Shown in pieces: positions 1 through 5,858 of a stretch of 5,893 nucleotides of DNA; the stretch's first letter is position 1, and each line of letters opens with the position of its first letter. This DNA is from JAUSEW01 sp964414015. Lineage in GTDB: Bacteria; Patescibacteriota; Microgenomatia; Levybacterales; UBA12049. Made by a program: the position numbers and the translations under genes. The stretch is taken from the NCBI GenBank assembly GCA_964414015.1, contig CAYPUE010000043.1, forward strand, positions 1 through 5,893, given 5' to 3'. The notes beneath the pieces were generated by a model. That model ran no database searches and was not told the DNA's origin. It saw nothing but the letters and a program-made list of their open reading frames with translations.

Positions 1-1646
1 AGGAGATTGATAAATTAAGGCTTTCCGCAACTACAAATTTATTAACAAGAAAAGATGTTATTGTCGTAGCTTCTGTTTCTTGCATTTATAATTTAGGTTC
101 CCCTGTTGAATATGGAAAATTTGTTCTTGAATTAAGACCCGGAGTTAATATTGGCATGAGGCAAATTATGCTGCGCCTTACCGATCTGCAATACGACCGC
201 AACGAATATGCTTTTGAGAGGGGAAGTTTTAGGGTAAGAGGCGAAACCATAGATCTTTTCCCTGCTTATAAAGATACAGGCATAAGAATTGAACTCAAAA
301 ATGATAAAATCATCAAGCTTTCGGAATTCAGTCCTTTAACCGGAGATACAATTGCCATTCTGAAAGATACTGTGATATATCCTGCCAAACATTATATGAC
401 TGATCCTCAAACCTACAATAATATTTTTCCAATGATTAGAAAGGATATGAAAAAGCAAGTTGAATTATTAAAACAAGCCGGCAAAACTTTGGAAGCCCAA
501 AGACTAAAGCAAAGGACAAATTTCGATTTGGAAATGATTATGGAGGTAGGTTACGTAAATGGAATAGAAAATTATTCAAGATATTTTGATGGAAGAGCCC
601 CAGGGCAACCGCCTTATACTCTTTTGGATTATTTTAATCACGCGTCAAAAGATTTTCTCACTATCATCGATGAGTCCCACATAACTCTACCGCAATTAAG
701 AGGCATGTATAACGGCGATCGGTCAAGGAAACAAACATTAATAGATTACGGATTTCGTCTTCCTTCAGCTTTGGATAATCGGCCGCTTAAATTTGCAGAA
801 TTAATGCAAAGACTTAAGCAAATAGTTTATGTTAGCGCTACTCCGGATGAATACGAATTATCTCTTGGCAGAACAATTGTCGAACAGTTGATCCGTCCGA
901 CCAATCTTGTTGATCCCAAAGTAACAATTAAACCCACCAAAGGCCAAATTATTGATTTGATTGATGAAATTAAGCAAAGGGTTTCCAAAAAACAAAGAGT
1001 TCTGGTTACAACCTTAACCAAAAAAATGGCCGAGGAACTGTCTTCATATTTAGAAGAACAGGACATTAAGGTTGCATATCTACACTCCGATATTCAAACT
1101 CTGGAAAGACAAGATATCTTGGATAGGCTAAGAAAAGGAGAATACGATGTATTGGTCGGAATTAATTTACTTCGTGAGGGTTTGGATCTGCCTGAAGTTT
1201 CTCTGGTTGCGATTTTGGATGCAGACAAAGAAGGTTTCTTGCGAAGCCGGACTTCCCTTATTCAAACCATGGGACGGGCGGCAAGACATATTGATTCTGA
1301 AGTAATTATGTATGCTGATGCTGTTACGAAATCAATGAAAAATGCGATTGACGAAGTTCAAAGACGAAGGGATATCCAACTTGCCTACAATAAAAAACAT
1401 AATAAAACTCCAGTAGGAATCCTTAAGGAGATAAGAGCGAGATTGGTGGAGGAAGATTTATCTAAATCTGCAAACGAAGATTTAAATTATTTGTTTACGC
1501 TTGCCGAAAAAGAGGTAATTTTACCGGATGAAAAAGAAAACCTGATCAAAAAACTAAGAAAAGAAATGAAAATTGCTGCCCAAAATCTAAACTTTGAAAA
1601 AGCCGCCCTCCTAAGAGACCGCATACTCTTAATTAAAAACCACTGA
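1..1646 (+). CDS. uvrB: UvrABC excinuclease subunit B, 5'-truncated by the window edge
   Basis: UvrB is the DNA-damage-verifying helicase-like subunit of nucleotide excision repair. UvrA loads it at lesions and it then recruits UvrC for incision. The first full codon is at base 3, and about 547 residues are visible. UvrB is usually about 660-670 residues, so the N-terminal part with Walker A and the damage-probing beta-hairpin lies upstream. Visible landmarks are VASVSCIYNLGSP near the left edge, QYDRN and FRVRGETIDLFPA, GIENYSRYFDGR, the Walker B-type DESH (669-680), RGMYNGDRSRK, GFRLPSALDNRPLKF, YVSATP (828-845), GINLLREGLDLPEVS, and motif VI QTMGRAAR (1263-1286). A C-terminal UVR motif (KEMKIAAQNLNFEKAALLRD, about 1560-1620) is the region expected to contact UvrC. 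The usual Gly after SATP is Asp here. The gene ends in TGA at 1644-1646, inside the 3' end of convergent yraN. Its promoter and start are not in the window. The family call is essentially certain. Confidence 0.97.
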   Translation, partial: EIDKLRLSATTNLLTRKDVIVVASVSCIYNLGSPVEYGKFVLELRPGVNIGMRQIMLRLTDLQYDRNEYAFERGSFRVRGETIDLFPAYKDTGIRIELKNDKIIKLSEFSPLTGDTIAILKDTVIYPAKHYMTDPQTYNNIFPMIRKDMKKQVELLKQAGKTLEAQRLKQRTNFDLEMIMEVGYVNGIENYSRYFDGRAPGQPPYTLLDYFNHASKDFLTIIDESHITLPQLRGMYNGDRSRKQTLIDYGFRLPSALDNRPLKFAELMQRLKQIVYVSATPDEYELSLGRTIVEQLIRPTNLVDPKVTIKPTKGQIIDLIDEIKQRVSKKQRVLVTTLTKKMAEELSSYLEEQDIKVAYLHSDIQTLERQDILDRLRKGEYDVLVGINLLREGLDLPEVSLVAILDADKEGFLRSRTSLIQTMGRAARHIDSEVIMYADAVTKSMKNAIDEVQRRRDIQLAYNKKHNKTPVGILKEIRARLVEEDLSKSANEDLNYLFTLAEKEVILPDEKENLIKKLRKEMKIAAQNLNFEKAALLRDRILLIKNH

Positions 1647-1998
1647 TGTTTTTGACGTGTTCGATGTTTTTCAATTCTCCGTTTGGGAAAAGCTCTACAC
1701 CGACAGCATCTATTCTCAAGCTGTCGGGAAGGTTTTGGTGGGTTAATTTATAATATTGCGCAGTCTTAACTAATGTTCTTAATTTCCAAGAGGTTATCGC
1801 TTCCAGAGGATTGCCAAATTGGCCCGAGGTTCTTGTTTTAACTTCTATAAAAACCAGAGTATCTTTGTCCAAGGCAATTATGTCAATTTCTCCGTACCTT
1901 CCGTTGAAATTTCTTTCAACAATCTTAAAATCGTTCTTTTTGAGAAAATCTTCTGCGAGGTCTTCACCTTTCTTCCCTGTAGTTTGATTAATTTTCAC
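1633..1998 (-). CDS. yraN: YraN/UPF0102 family putative endonuclease
   Basis: This 121-residue protein has the full signature of the YraN (UPF0102) family, small proteins with a PD-(D/E)XK nuclease-like fold whose cellular role is poorly defined. The N-terminal helix motif GKKGEDLAEDFL is at residues 8-19. RNFNGRYGEIDII follows, with Glu37 and Asp39, and then FIEVKTR with Glu52 and Lys54. Asp39, Glu52 and Lys54 form the presumed metal-binding nuclease core. A conserved RIDAVGVE strand is near residues 95-102. Length is normal for the family. The start is GTG (1996-1998), eight bases after the rplS stop, with no Shine-Dalgarno visible. Translation probably depends on coupling to rplS, and I see no separate promoter. 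In many bacteria yraN lies near rplS and rnhB, so this neighbourhood fits, although rnhB is absent between them. The last 14 bases overlap the uvrB end. Substrate and biological function are not evident from the sequence. Confidence 0.92.
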   Translation of the reverse strand: MKINQTTGKKGEDLAEDFLKKNDFKIVERNFNGRYGEIDIIALDKDTLVFIEVKTRTSGQFGNPLEAITSWKLRTLVKTAQYYKLTHQNLPDSLRIDAVGVELFPNGELKNIEHVKNISGF

Positions 1999-2006
1999 TA
2001 GACTGC

Positions 2007-2291
2007 TTACTGTATCTTATTTCTTAAATGGTATAATTTAGCTCGGCGGACTCTTTTCTTTGAATGCTCTTTCACTACAACTTTTTCAATATTGGGAGAC
2101 ATAATTGGCCATATTTTCTCAACTGCAACATCCCCAACTACTTTTCTAATCATAAAAGTTTTATTTTCCGCTCTGCCTTTAATTCCCAAAACCGTACCTT
2201 CAAATATTTGAATACGGGATTTTTCTCCCTCTTTTATTTTTTCGTATACTCTGATTATGTCACCTGGTACGAAATTAATTTTCGCAATCAT
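2007..2291 (-). CDS. rplS: 50S ribosomal protein L19 (bL19), short form
   Basis: bL19 is a large-subunit ribosomal protein located at the interface with the 30S subunit. The 94-residue product carries the family pattern in order: FVPGDIIRVYEKIKEGEKSR, IQIFEGTVLGIKGR, TFMIRKVVGDVAVEKIWPIMSPNIEKV, and the basic RRAKLYHLR near the C-terminus. Typical bacterial L19 is about 114-118 residues. This version begins only seven residues before the conserved PGD, so it lacks most of the usual N-terminal extension. The start is ATG at 2289-2291. No upstream start is available because a consensus -10 hexamer ends six bases before this ATG, which also implies a leaderless mRNA. yraN follows after 8 bases and is probably in the same transcript; pyrG lies 48 bases upstream on the same strand. 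Identity is very secure. Confidence 0.96.
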   Translation of the reverse strand: MIAKINFVPGDIIRVYEKIKEGEKSRIQIFEGTVLGIKGRAENKTFMIRKVVGDVAVEKIWPIMSPNIEKVVVKEHSKKRVRRAKLYHLRNKIQ

Positions 2292-2297
2292 ATTGGT

Positions 2298-2326
2298 ATT
2301 ATACGATAAGAATAGGTTTTTCTCAA
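2298..2326 (-). promoter_or_regulatory. Sigma70-type promoter for rplS-yraN
   Basis: Read on the minus strand, there is a -35 TTGAGA (2321-2326, 5 of 6 matches to TTGACA), a 17-base spacer, and a perfect -10 TATAAT (2298-2303). Only six bases (ACCAAT) separate the -10 from the rplS ATG. Transcription normally begins about 7 bases after the -10, so the predicted start falls on the A of ATG. There is no room for a Shine-Dalgarno. The promoter sits entirely in the 48-base gap after the pyrG stop. Confidence 0.82.
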
Positions 2327-2339
2327 CACCCGAGTTGCC

Positions 2340-3995
2340 TTATTTCAATCCGCAGGCATTCATGAAGCCTAAAAATATCGGGTGAGGCTTTAATGGTCTG
2401 CTTTTGTATTCCGGATGTCCTTGCGTGCCGAGAAAAAACGGATGCTGGCTTTTCGGCAATTCGATTATTTCTGCCAAATTTTCTTTTACAGATCTGGCGC
2501 TGATTATTAACCCTTTCTGCTCAAATTGCTTTGCGTATTTATCATTGAATTCATACCTATGCCGATGCCTTTCGCTTGTTAATCCGGTATTTTTATTTAT
2601 TGGTCCGCCGTATTTACTGTAAAGATCAAATGCCAGGGTTCCTTTTTTGACAATTGCTTCCCATGCGCCAAGCCGCATTGTGCCTCCGTAGGCTCTATTT
2701 TTCATAAACTTTTCTTGGGCCGGCATTAGATGAATTACAGGGTGGGTTGTTTTGGGATTATTTTCAGTTGTGTTGGCGTCTTTAAAATTAAGCACATCCC
2801 GAGCGAAAGATATTGCGGCCAACTGCATGCCGTAACAAAGCCCAAGATAAGGAATTTTATTTTCTCTTGCATAGGAAACGGCTTTGATCATTCCTTCCGC
2901 ACCCCTTTCCCCCCAGCCAATCGGCACTATAATGCCGTTCGGTTTGCCTATCTGGGATACAGCTCCTTCTTTCTCAACTTTTTGAGCATCTACCCAGCGG
3001 GTTTTTACAGAAAAACCCAAATTCCATCCCGCATGATCTATAGCGTCAAACAGAGCCGCATAGGAATCCCTCAATTGATAATCACCTGTGCCAAAATACT
3101 TGCCTACAATTGCTATTTCTATTTCTTTCTTTTTTTTAGCCGTAATTGTTTTTAGGAATTCTTCCCAATTTTTAAGGTTTGGCTGCCTTATTGGCAAATG
3201 AAGTTTCTGCAGAATTTTTTTATCCAGCTCTTGCTTATGAAGAATTATTGGAACCTCGTAAACAGAAGGCAGATCGGGATTAGAAATAATATCTTCCGGC
3301 TGCATATTGCAAAATAACGCAAATCTGTCTTTTCTTCTCTGGTCAAGATATTTTTCAGAACGGGCGATGATAAAATCGGGCTGAATGCCCATTGAGTTCA
3401 AAGTTCTTACTGACAGCTGGGTTGGCTTAGTCTTTGGTTCTCCGATATGGGAAGGCGTTGGAACATAACTGACATGAATATGAATTACATCCTGCGGATT
3501 TCTTAATGTCATAATTCTTGACGCTTCATAATAGAAGATATTCTGATATTCTCCTGCTGTTCCTCCAAGTTCTATGGTAACAATATGGGCTTTACTTTTT
3601 TCCGCAACCAGTCTTATTCTCCTCGTAATCTCATCCGTTATGTGAGGGATGGCTTCTACATCTTCGCCGTTATATTCGAATCTTCGTTCTTTGTCAATTA
3701 CTGTTTTGTAAATCTGTCCCATCGTAACGAAATTATTCCTACCCATGTCTTCATCGAAAAACTTCTCATAACTTCCGATGTCCATATCTGCTTCTGTTCC
3801 GTCTTCACAAAGAAAAGGATCTCCGTGTTCAATAGGATTTATTGTTCCCGCGTCAACGTTTAAATAATTTTCAAACTTTATTGGTGCGACTTTATATCCT
3901 GCGGATTTGAGAAGAAGAGAAATGGAAGACGCTGTAGTGCCTTTTCCGATGCCTGAAATTACTCCTCCGGAAACGAAAATATACTTAGTGTGCAC
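2340..3995 (-). CDS. pyrG: CTP synthase (glutamine-hydrolysing), divergent
   Basis: PyrG makes CTP from UTP using ATP and ammonia from glutamine, in the cytoplasm. The 551-residue length matches the family. The N-terminal synthase domain (about 1-270) has the P-loop GGVISGIGKG with Lys18, the Mg-ligand candidates Asp72 and Glu142, and the UTP-contact loop KTKPTQ (188-193). The C-terminal class I glutaminase domain (about 292-551) has the nucleophile Cys387 in GLCYGMQ, the lid GGTMRLG (437-443), ERHRHRYEFN, and the triad partners His527 and Glu529 in QGHPEYKSRP. Some normally strict positions differ. GDIES after GGTxG is GEYQN (148-152), KLDPY is KFENY (40-44), TQHS is TQLS, and the oxyanion stretch PGGFG is PIGWG (358-362). 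The start is GTG (3993-3995), fixed by the close promoter and by alignment of the MHTKYIFVSGG N-terminus. The glycosyltransferase gene ends 44 bases upstream. Function is secure; regulation may differ from the model enzyme. Confidence 0.97.
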   Translation of the reverse strand: MHTKYIFVSGGVISGIGKGTTASSISLLLKSAGYKVAPIKFENYLNVDAGTINPIEHGDPFLCEDGTEADMDIGSYEKFFDEDMGRNNFVTMGQIYKTVIDKERRFEYNGEDVEAIPHITDEITRRIRLVAEKSKAHIVTIELGGTAGEYQNIFYYEASRIMTLRNPQDVIHIHVSYVPTPSHIGEPKTKPTQLSVRTLNSMGIQPDFIIARSEKYLDQRRKDRFALFCNMQPEDIISNPDLPSVYEVPIILHKQELDKKILQKLHLPIRQPNLKNWEEFLKTITAKKKKEIEIAIVGKYFGTGDYQLRDSYAALFDAIDHAGWNLGFSVKTRWVDAQKVEKEGAVSQIGKPNGIIVPIGWGERGAEGMIKAVSYARENKIPYLGLCYGMQLAAISFARDVLNFKDANTTENNPKTTHPVIHLMPAQEKFMKNRAYGGTMRLGAWEAIVKKGTLAFDLYSKYGGPINKNTGLTSERHRHRYEFNDKYAKQFEQKGLIISARSVKENLAEIIELPKSQHPFFLGTQGHPEYKSRPLKPHPIFLGFMNACGLK

Positions 3996-4000
3996 GATTT

Positions 4001-4029
4001 ATATTAGCAAAAAAGTTTTTCCCCGTCAA
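4001..4029 (-). promoter_or_regulatory. Extended -10 promoter for pyrG
   Basis: On the minus strand there is a -35 TTGACG (4024-4029, 5 of 6), a 17-base spacer, and a -10 TAATAT (4001-4006, 4 of 6) preceded by TGC (4007-4009), an extended -10 element. Five bases (AAATC) separate the -10 from the pyrG GTG, so the predicted transcript again starts at or within a base or two of the start codon. The site lies wholly between the glycosyltransferase stop and pyrG. The weaker -10 makes it less certain than the rplS promoter. Confidence 0.66.
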
Positions 4030-4039
4030 CTGGTAAATT

Positions 4040-4807
4040 TTAAGTTCTTTCGCCAAACAAATACGCCTTCGATAGTCTCTCTGCTTCTTTATGCATCCCC
4101 AAAAGCATTAAAACGAAAATCGTCCAGTCAAAAATTATACTGAATTTTTTAATTCCTTTTTGCTGATATCTTCTGGCGCTAATTAACGCGTACTTATTCT
4201 TCAGAAATTTAACACTGCCTTGACTGCGCAGTCTATACGCTATTCCGGTATCTTCACCGTAAAAAATGAATTTTTTATTTATTCCTCCGGCTCTTCTTAA
4301 CGCGTCCGCTCTGACAACAAACGCCCAGCCGAAAATAATATCTGTCCGTTTGAAAGTCCTGACAAGTAAACTGGCTATGGGAATAACAACATGTTTGAAA
4401 AAGAAAACTCCAACTCCGTCCATAGGCTTTCCGTCATAAAAATGAAAACTGCATGACGCGCCGACAAGATGGGGATGTTTTTCAAGATATTCAATCATAT
4501 AGCTAATCCAGTCTTCAGGCAGTCTCGCATCGGCATCTATATAAACTAGAAACTCTCCTTTTGCACAGTCTAATCCCTTCTGTCTGGCGAAACTAAGTCC
4601 TTTATGCTTTTCTAAAACGACTTTAGCTCCTAGATTTGCTGCCATTTTCGCTGTAGTATCGGTTGAAGCATTATCCACAACTATTATTTCGTACGGGAGA
4701 TTTGTTACCTGTTGTTTTACAGAAGCTATGCACTCTGAAATATGTTTTTCTTCGTTACGTGCAGGAATGACAATCGAAACCTTTGGCTTTTTGCTATTGC
4801 CGGCCAT
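4040..4807 (-). CDS. Glycosyltransferase family 2 protein
   Basis: This 255-residue GT-A fold, family 2 enzyme would transfer a sugar from a nucleotide-sugar donor to a glycan, lipid or protein; donor and acceptor cannot be read from the sequence. It opens with the nucleotide-binding strand VSIVIPARNEE (10-20), followed by IIVVDNASTD (41-50). The metal/donor DXD is YIDADARLPEDW, with Asp91 and Asp93. GWAFVVRADALRRAGG (160-175) and the acceptor-side FYGEDTGIAYRLR, with Glu185-Asp186, come later. A hydrophobic stretch (about 222-237, IIFDWTIFVLMLLG) near the C-terminus may associate with the membrane. I chose the ATG at 4805-4807. An in-frame TTG at 4847-4849 would add 14 residues unlike the family N-terminus. 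No Shine-Dalgarno and no convincing promoter precede it; TTGCTA with TATCAA 16 bases further on is the best weak candidate. It lies 44 bases upstream of pyrG with no cell-wall gene cluster around it. Confidence 0.92.
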   Translation of the reverse strand: MAGNSKKPKVSIVIPARNEEKHISECIASVKQQVTNLPYEIIVVDNASTDTTAKMAANLGAKVVLEKHKGLSFARQKGLDCAKGEFLVYIDADARLPEDWISYMIEYLEKHPHLVGASCSFHFYDGKPMDGVGVFFFKHVVIPIASLLVRTFKRTDIIFGWAFVVRADALRRAGGINKKFIFYGEDTGIAYRLRSQGSVKFLKNKYALISARRYQQKGIKKFSIIFDWTIFVLMLLGMHKEAERLSKAYLFGERT

Positions 4808-4887
4808 ATAAAAATAAATTCTTGATAACAATGTACCAGGTTTTAGCAAATATTAAAAGAGGAATTTTGAAACGCCTATACCATATG

Positions 4888-4917
4888 TTGACAGATAAAG
4901 ATGCTATTTGCTATAGT
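4888..4917 (+). promoter_or_regulatory. Strong sigma70-type promoter for the small plus-strand ORF
   Basis: The 117-base gap between the divergent glycosyltransferase and small ORF contains a perfect -35 TTGACA (4888-4893), an 18-base spacer, and a -10 TATAGT (4912-4917, 5 of 6) preceded by TGC (4909-4911), an extended -10. Seven bases (GCTTTTT) separate the -10 from the ATG at 4925, placing the expected transcription start on the start codon. The rest of the gap (4808-4887) is AT-rich and I see nothing definite in it. Confidence 0.75.
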
Positions 4918-4924
4918 GCTTTTT

Positions 4925-5173
4925 ATGAAAAACGAAAAGAAAACAGTTCCTACCGGAAGAATACCTAGGCTTTCGCGAAAGACAAGCGATATTATTCGTA
5001 CGCATATAGACGAAGAGGTAATTTTTGAAAGGACTAGGGAAATCATGGAGCAAGCACCATTTTCTAGTACGCCTAGAGATCGCTGGGGAAGATCAGTTGG
5101 AGAAAGACACTCAAACGGATTTGGATCTTGGCTTAATGGAGACATTGCTTACTACACAGGGCGTAAAAGATAA
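4925..5173 (+). CDS. Small hypothetical protein, possibly frame-disrupted
   Basis: I do not recognise this 82-residue product. It is supported mainly by the strong promoter placed exactly for a leaderless start at the ATG 4925-4927. An upstream in-frame ATG at 4901 lies between the -35 and -10, so it cannot be on that transcript. The first 46 residues are highly charged and look coding (MKNEKKTVPTGRIPRL, then TSDIIRTHIDEEVIFERTRE and IMEQAPF), with a likely amphipathic helix around residues 28-43. There is no signal peptide or membrane segment. After the TTTT run at 5060-5063 the same frame becomes Gly/Arg/Ser/Trp-rich (RDRWGRSVGE, SNGFGSWLNG) and looks like an out-of-frame reading, while the next frame looks more gene-like to 5237. 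It may be an intact small protein, a gene with an indel, or one read through a +1 shift. It is divergent from the glycosyltransferase and convergent with the membrane-protein gene. Confidence 0.5.
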   Translation: MKNEKKTVPTGRIPRLSRKTSDIIRTHIDEEVIFERTREIMEQAPFSSTPRDRWGRSVGERHSNGFGSWLNGDIAYYTGRKR

Positions 5174-5237
5174 AACTATTCATTTGTCTTTTGGCTTTAC
5201 AGCTTCGAGGCGGAAGGCTAAAGATGTAGATCAATAA
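5064..5237 (+). other. Possible frame-shifted continuation of the small ORF
   Basis: The +1 frame relative to the ORF starting at 4925 is open from 5022 to a TAA at 5235-5237. It encodes a plausible acidic, soluble sequence: LVRLEIAGEDQLEKDTQTDL, then DLGLMETLLTTQGVKDKTIH, and a basic tail FTASRRKAKDVDQ. It has no promoter, no Shine-Dalgarno and only a TTG (5025) or a late ATG (5136) as possible starts. Skipping one T of the TTTT at 5060-5063 would join it to the upstream half as a single protein of about 103 residues ending 12 bases before the convergent gene's stop codon. This is judged from amino-acid plausibility only; no homologue is recognised. Confidence 0.35.
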
Positions 5238-5249
5238 AAAATGAACTTT

Positions 5250-5849
5250 TCACTTACGCATCTTTTTAGACGGCAAAAATATAGCAAGAACTCTTAAAAG
5301 AATTACTGCCATTGATAAAAAGAAGGTAATTCTTCCCAAAAGCCTTTTTATCACCAACACTCCATCGACTGTTTCCATTAGGTAAAAGTGAGAAACTGCC
5401 AAAAATAATGCCAGATAAGAGGCGGTTTGAATCGCTTTCCAGACATTAGGGCTAAGTTTGGCTACAGCTTTTTGATTAGAGGTGATTGTAACCAGGAAAA
5501 GGATAATTAAAGCCAGAAGTCCTGACAAAAACCCTAAGTATTTTGGATTATTAAAGTTAACAAAAAGGGTAAAAGAAAGTTTGTAGTAGAAGATAAAAAC
5601 TAACCCAAAATGAATAAAGGCTACCGCAAAACTTAATATTCCCCAAAATTTTCGGTTTGCCTTAAGGAAGGAAAGAGCAGGGAAAATTCTAGATAAAGGA
5701 CCAATAATTAAAGTGATGTCCAGTAACGAGATAGCTAAAAGACCGGAAGTTTTAATCATTTCCGAAGATGAAAATTTGCCAAAGTTATAAAAGAAAAAGT
5801 AAAGCAGGAATAATCCTACGGGAATAAGATAAGTTAATATCTTTTGCAT
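5250..5849 (-). CDS. Six-helix membrane protein, ferric reductase-like/MsrQ-type haem domain
   Basis: This 199-residue protein has six predicted membrane helices (about 4-22, 33-53, 68-91, 104-124, 137-160, 170-193) and a basic C-terminal tail. The order of features resembles the ferric reductase-like transmembrane domain, as in MsrQ, a b-haem protein that passes electrons to the periplasmic methionine sulfoxide reductase MsrP. These are TSGLLAISLLDITLIIGPLSR at helix 2, NRKFWGILSFAVAFIHF with His80 in helix 3, and NVWKAIQTASYLALFLAVSHFY with His154 in helix 5. In MsrQ the last segment normally contains two histidines 13 residues apart; here the first is Gln141. No FAD/NAD-binding domain is attached and no msrP is in the window. 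The ATG (5847-5849) is supported by an AGGGAGGAG nine bases upstream. The TGA stop at 5250-5252 faces the end of the small ORF. The fold is likely; the redox partner and substrate are unknown. An uncharacterised six-helix protein without haem remains possible. Confidence 0.8.
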   Translation of the reverse strand: MQKILTYLIPVGLFLLYFFFYNFGKFSSSEMIKTSGLLAISLLDITLIIGPLSRIFPALSFLKANRKFWGILSFAVAFIHFGLVFIFYYKLSFTLFVNFNNPKYLGFLSGLLALIILFLVTITSNQKAVAKLSPNVWKAIQTASYLALFLAVSHFYLMETVDGVLVIKRLLGRITFFLSMAVILLRVLAIFLPSKKMRK

Positions 5850-5858
5850 TAAATTTTT

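Noticed and set aside
1613..1630. AAGAG/CTCTT hairpin at the uvrB end as a terminator
   Set aside because: Five pairs inside the coding sequence with no T-tract after it on either strand.
1644..1646. Alternative genetic code with TGA read as glycine, as in some CPR groups
   Set aside because: TGA ends UvrB right after a normal C-terminal UVR domain and also ends the membrane protein, and canonical glycines elsewhere use GGN.
2324..2337. CAAC/GTTG hairpin between pyrG and rplS as a pyrG terminator
   Set aside because: Four base pairs, no following T-run, and it overlaps the rplS -35; read-through into rplS is more likely.
2730..3155. 141-codon plus-strand open frame opposite pyrG
   Set aside because: It is fully antisense to conserved pyrG sequence, its product is Phe/Tyr/Cys-rich with no recognisable motif, and it has no initiation signals.
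4847..4849. TTG as an upstream start for the glycosyltransferase
   Set aside because: It would add 14 residues unlike the family N-terminus; the ATG at 4805-4807 lies ten residues before the conserved VSIVIPARNEE.
4901..4903. Upstream in-frame ATG for the small ORF, giving a hydrophobic N-terminus
   Set aside because: It falls between the predicted -35 and -10, so it would not be on the transcript from that promoter, and no Shine-Dalgarno supports it.
4876..5145. 89-codon minus-strand open frame opposite the small ORF
   Set aside because: The product is Ser/Leu/Ile-rich and low in charge, typical of antisense reading, and has no promoter or ribosome binding site.
5236..5252. Minus-strand stem TGAA/TTCA followed by six T after the membrane-protein gene, as a terminator
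   Set aside because: The stem is only four AT-rich pairs with a 3-base loop, too weak for a confident intrinsic terminator, though the T-run position is suggestive.
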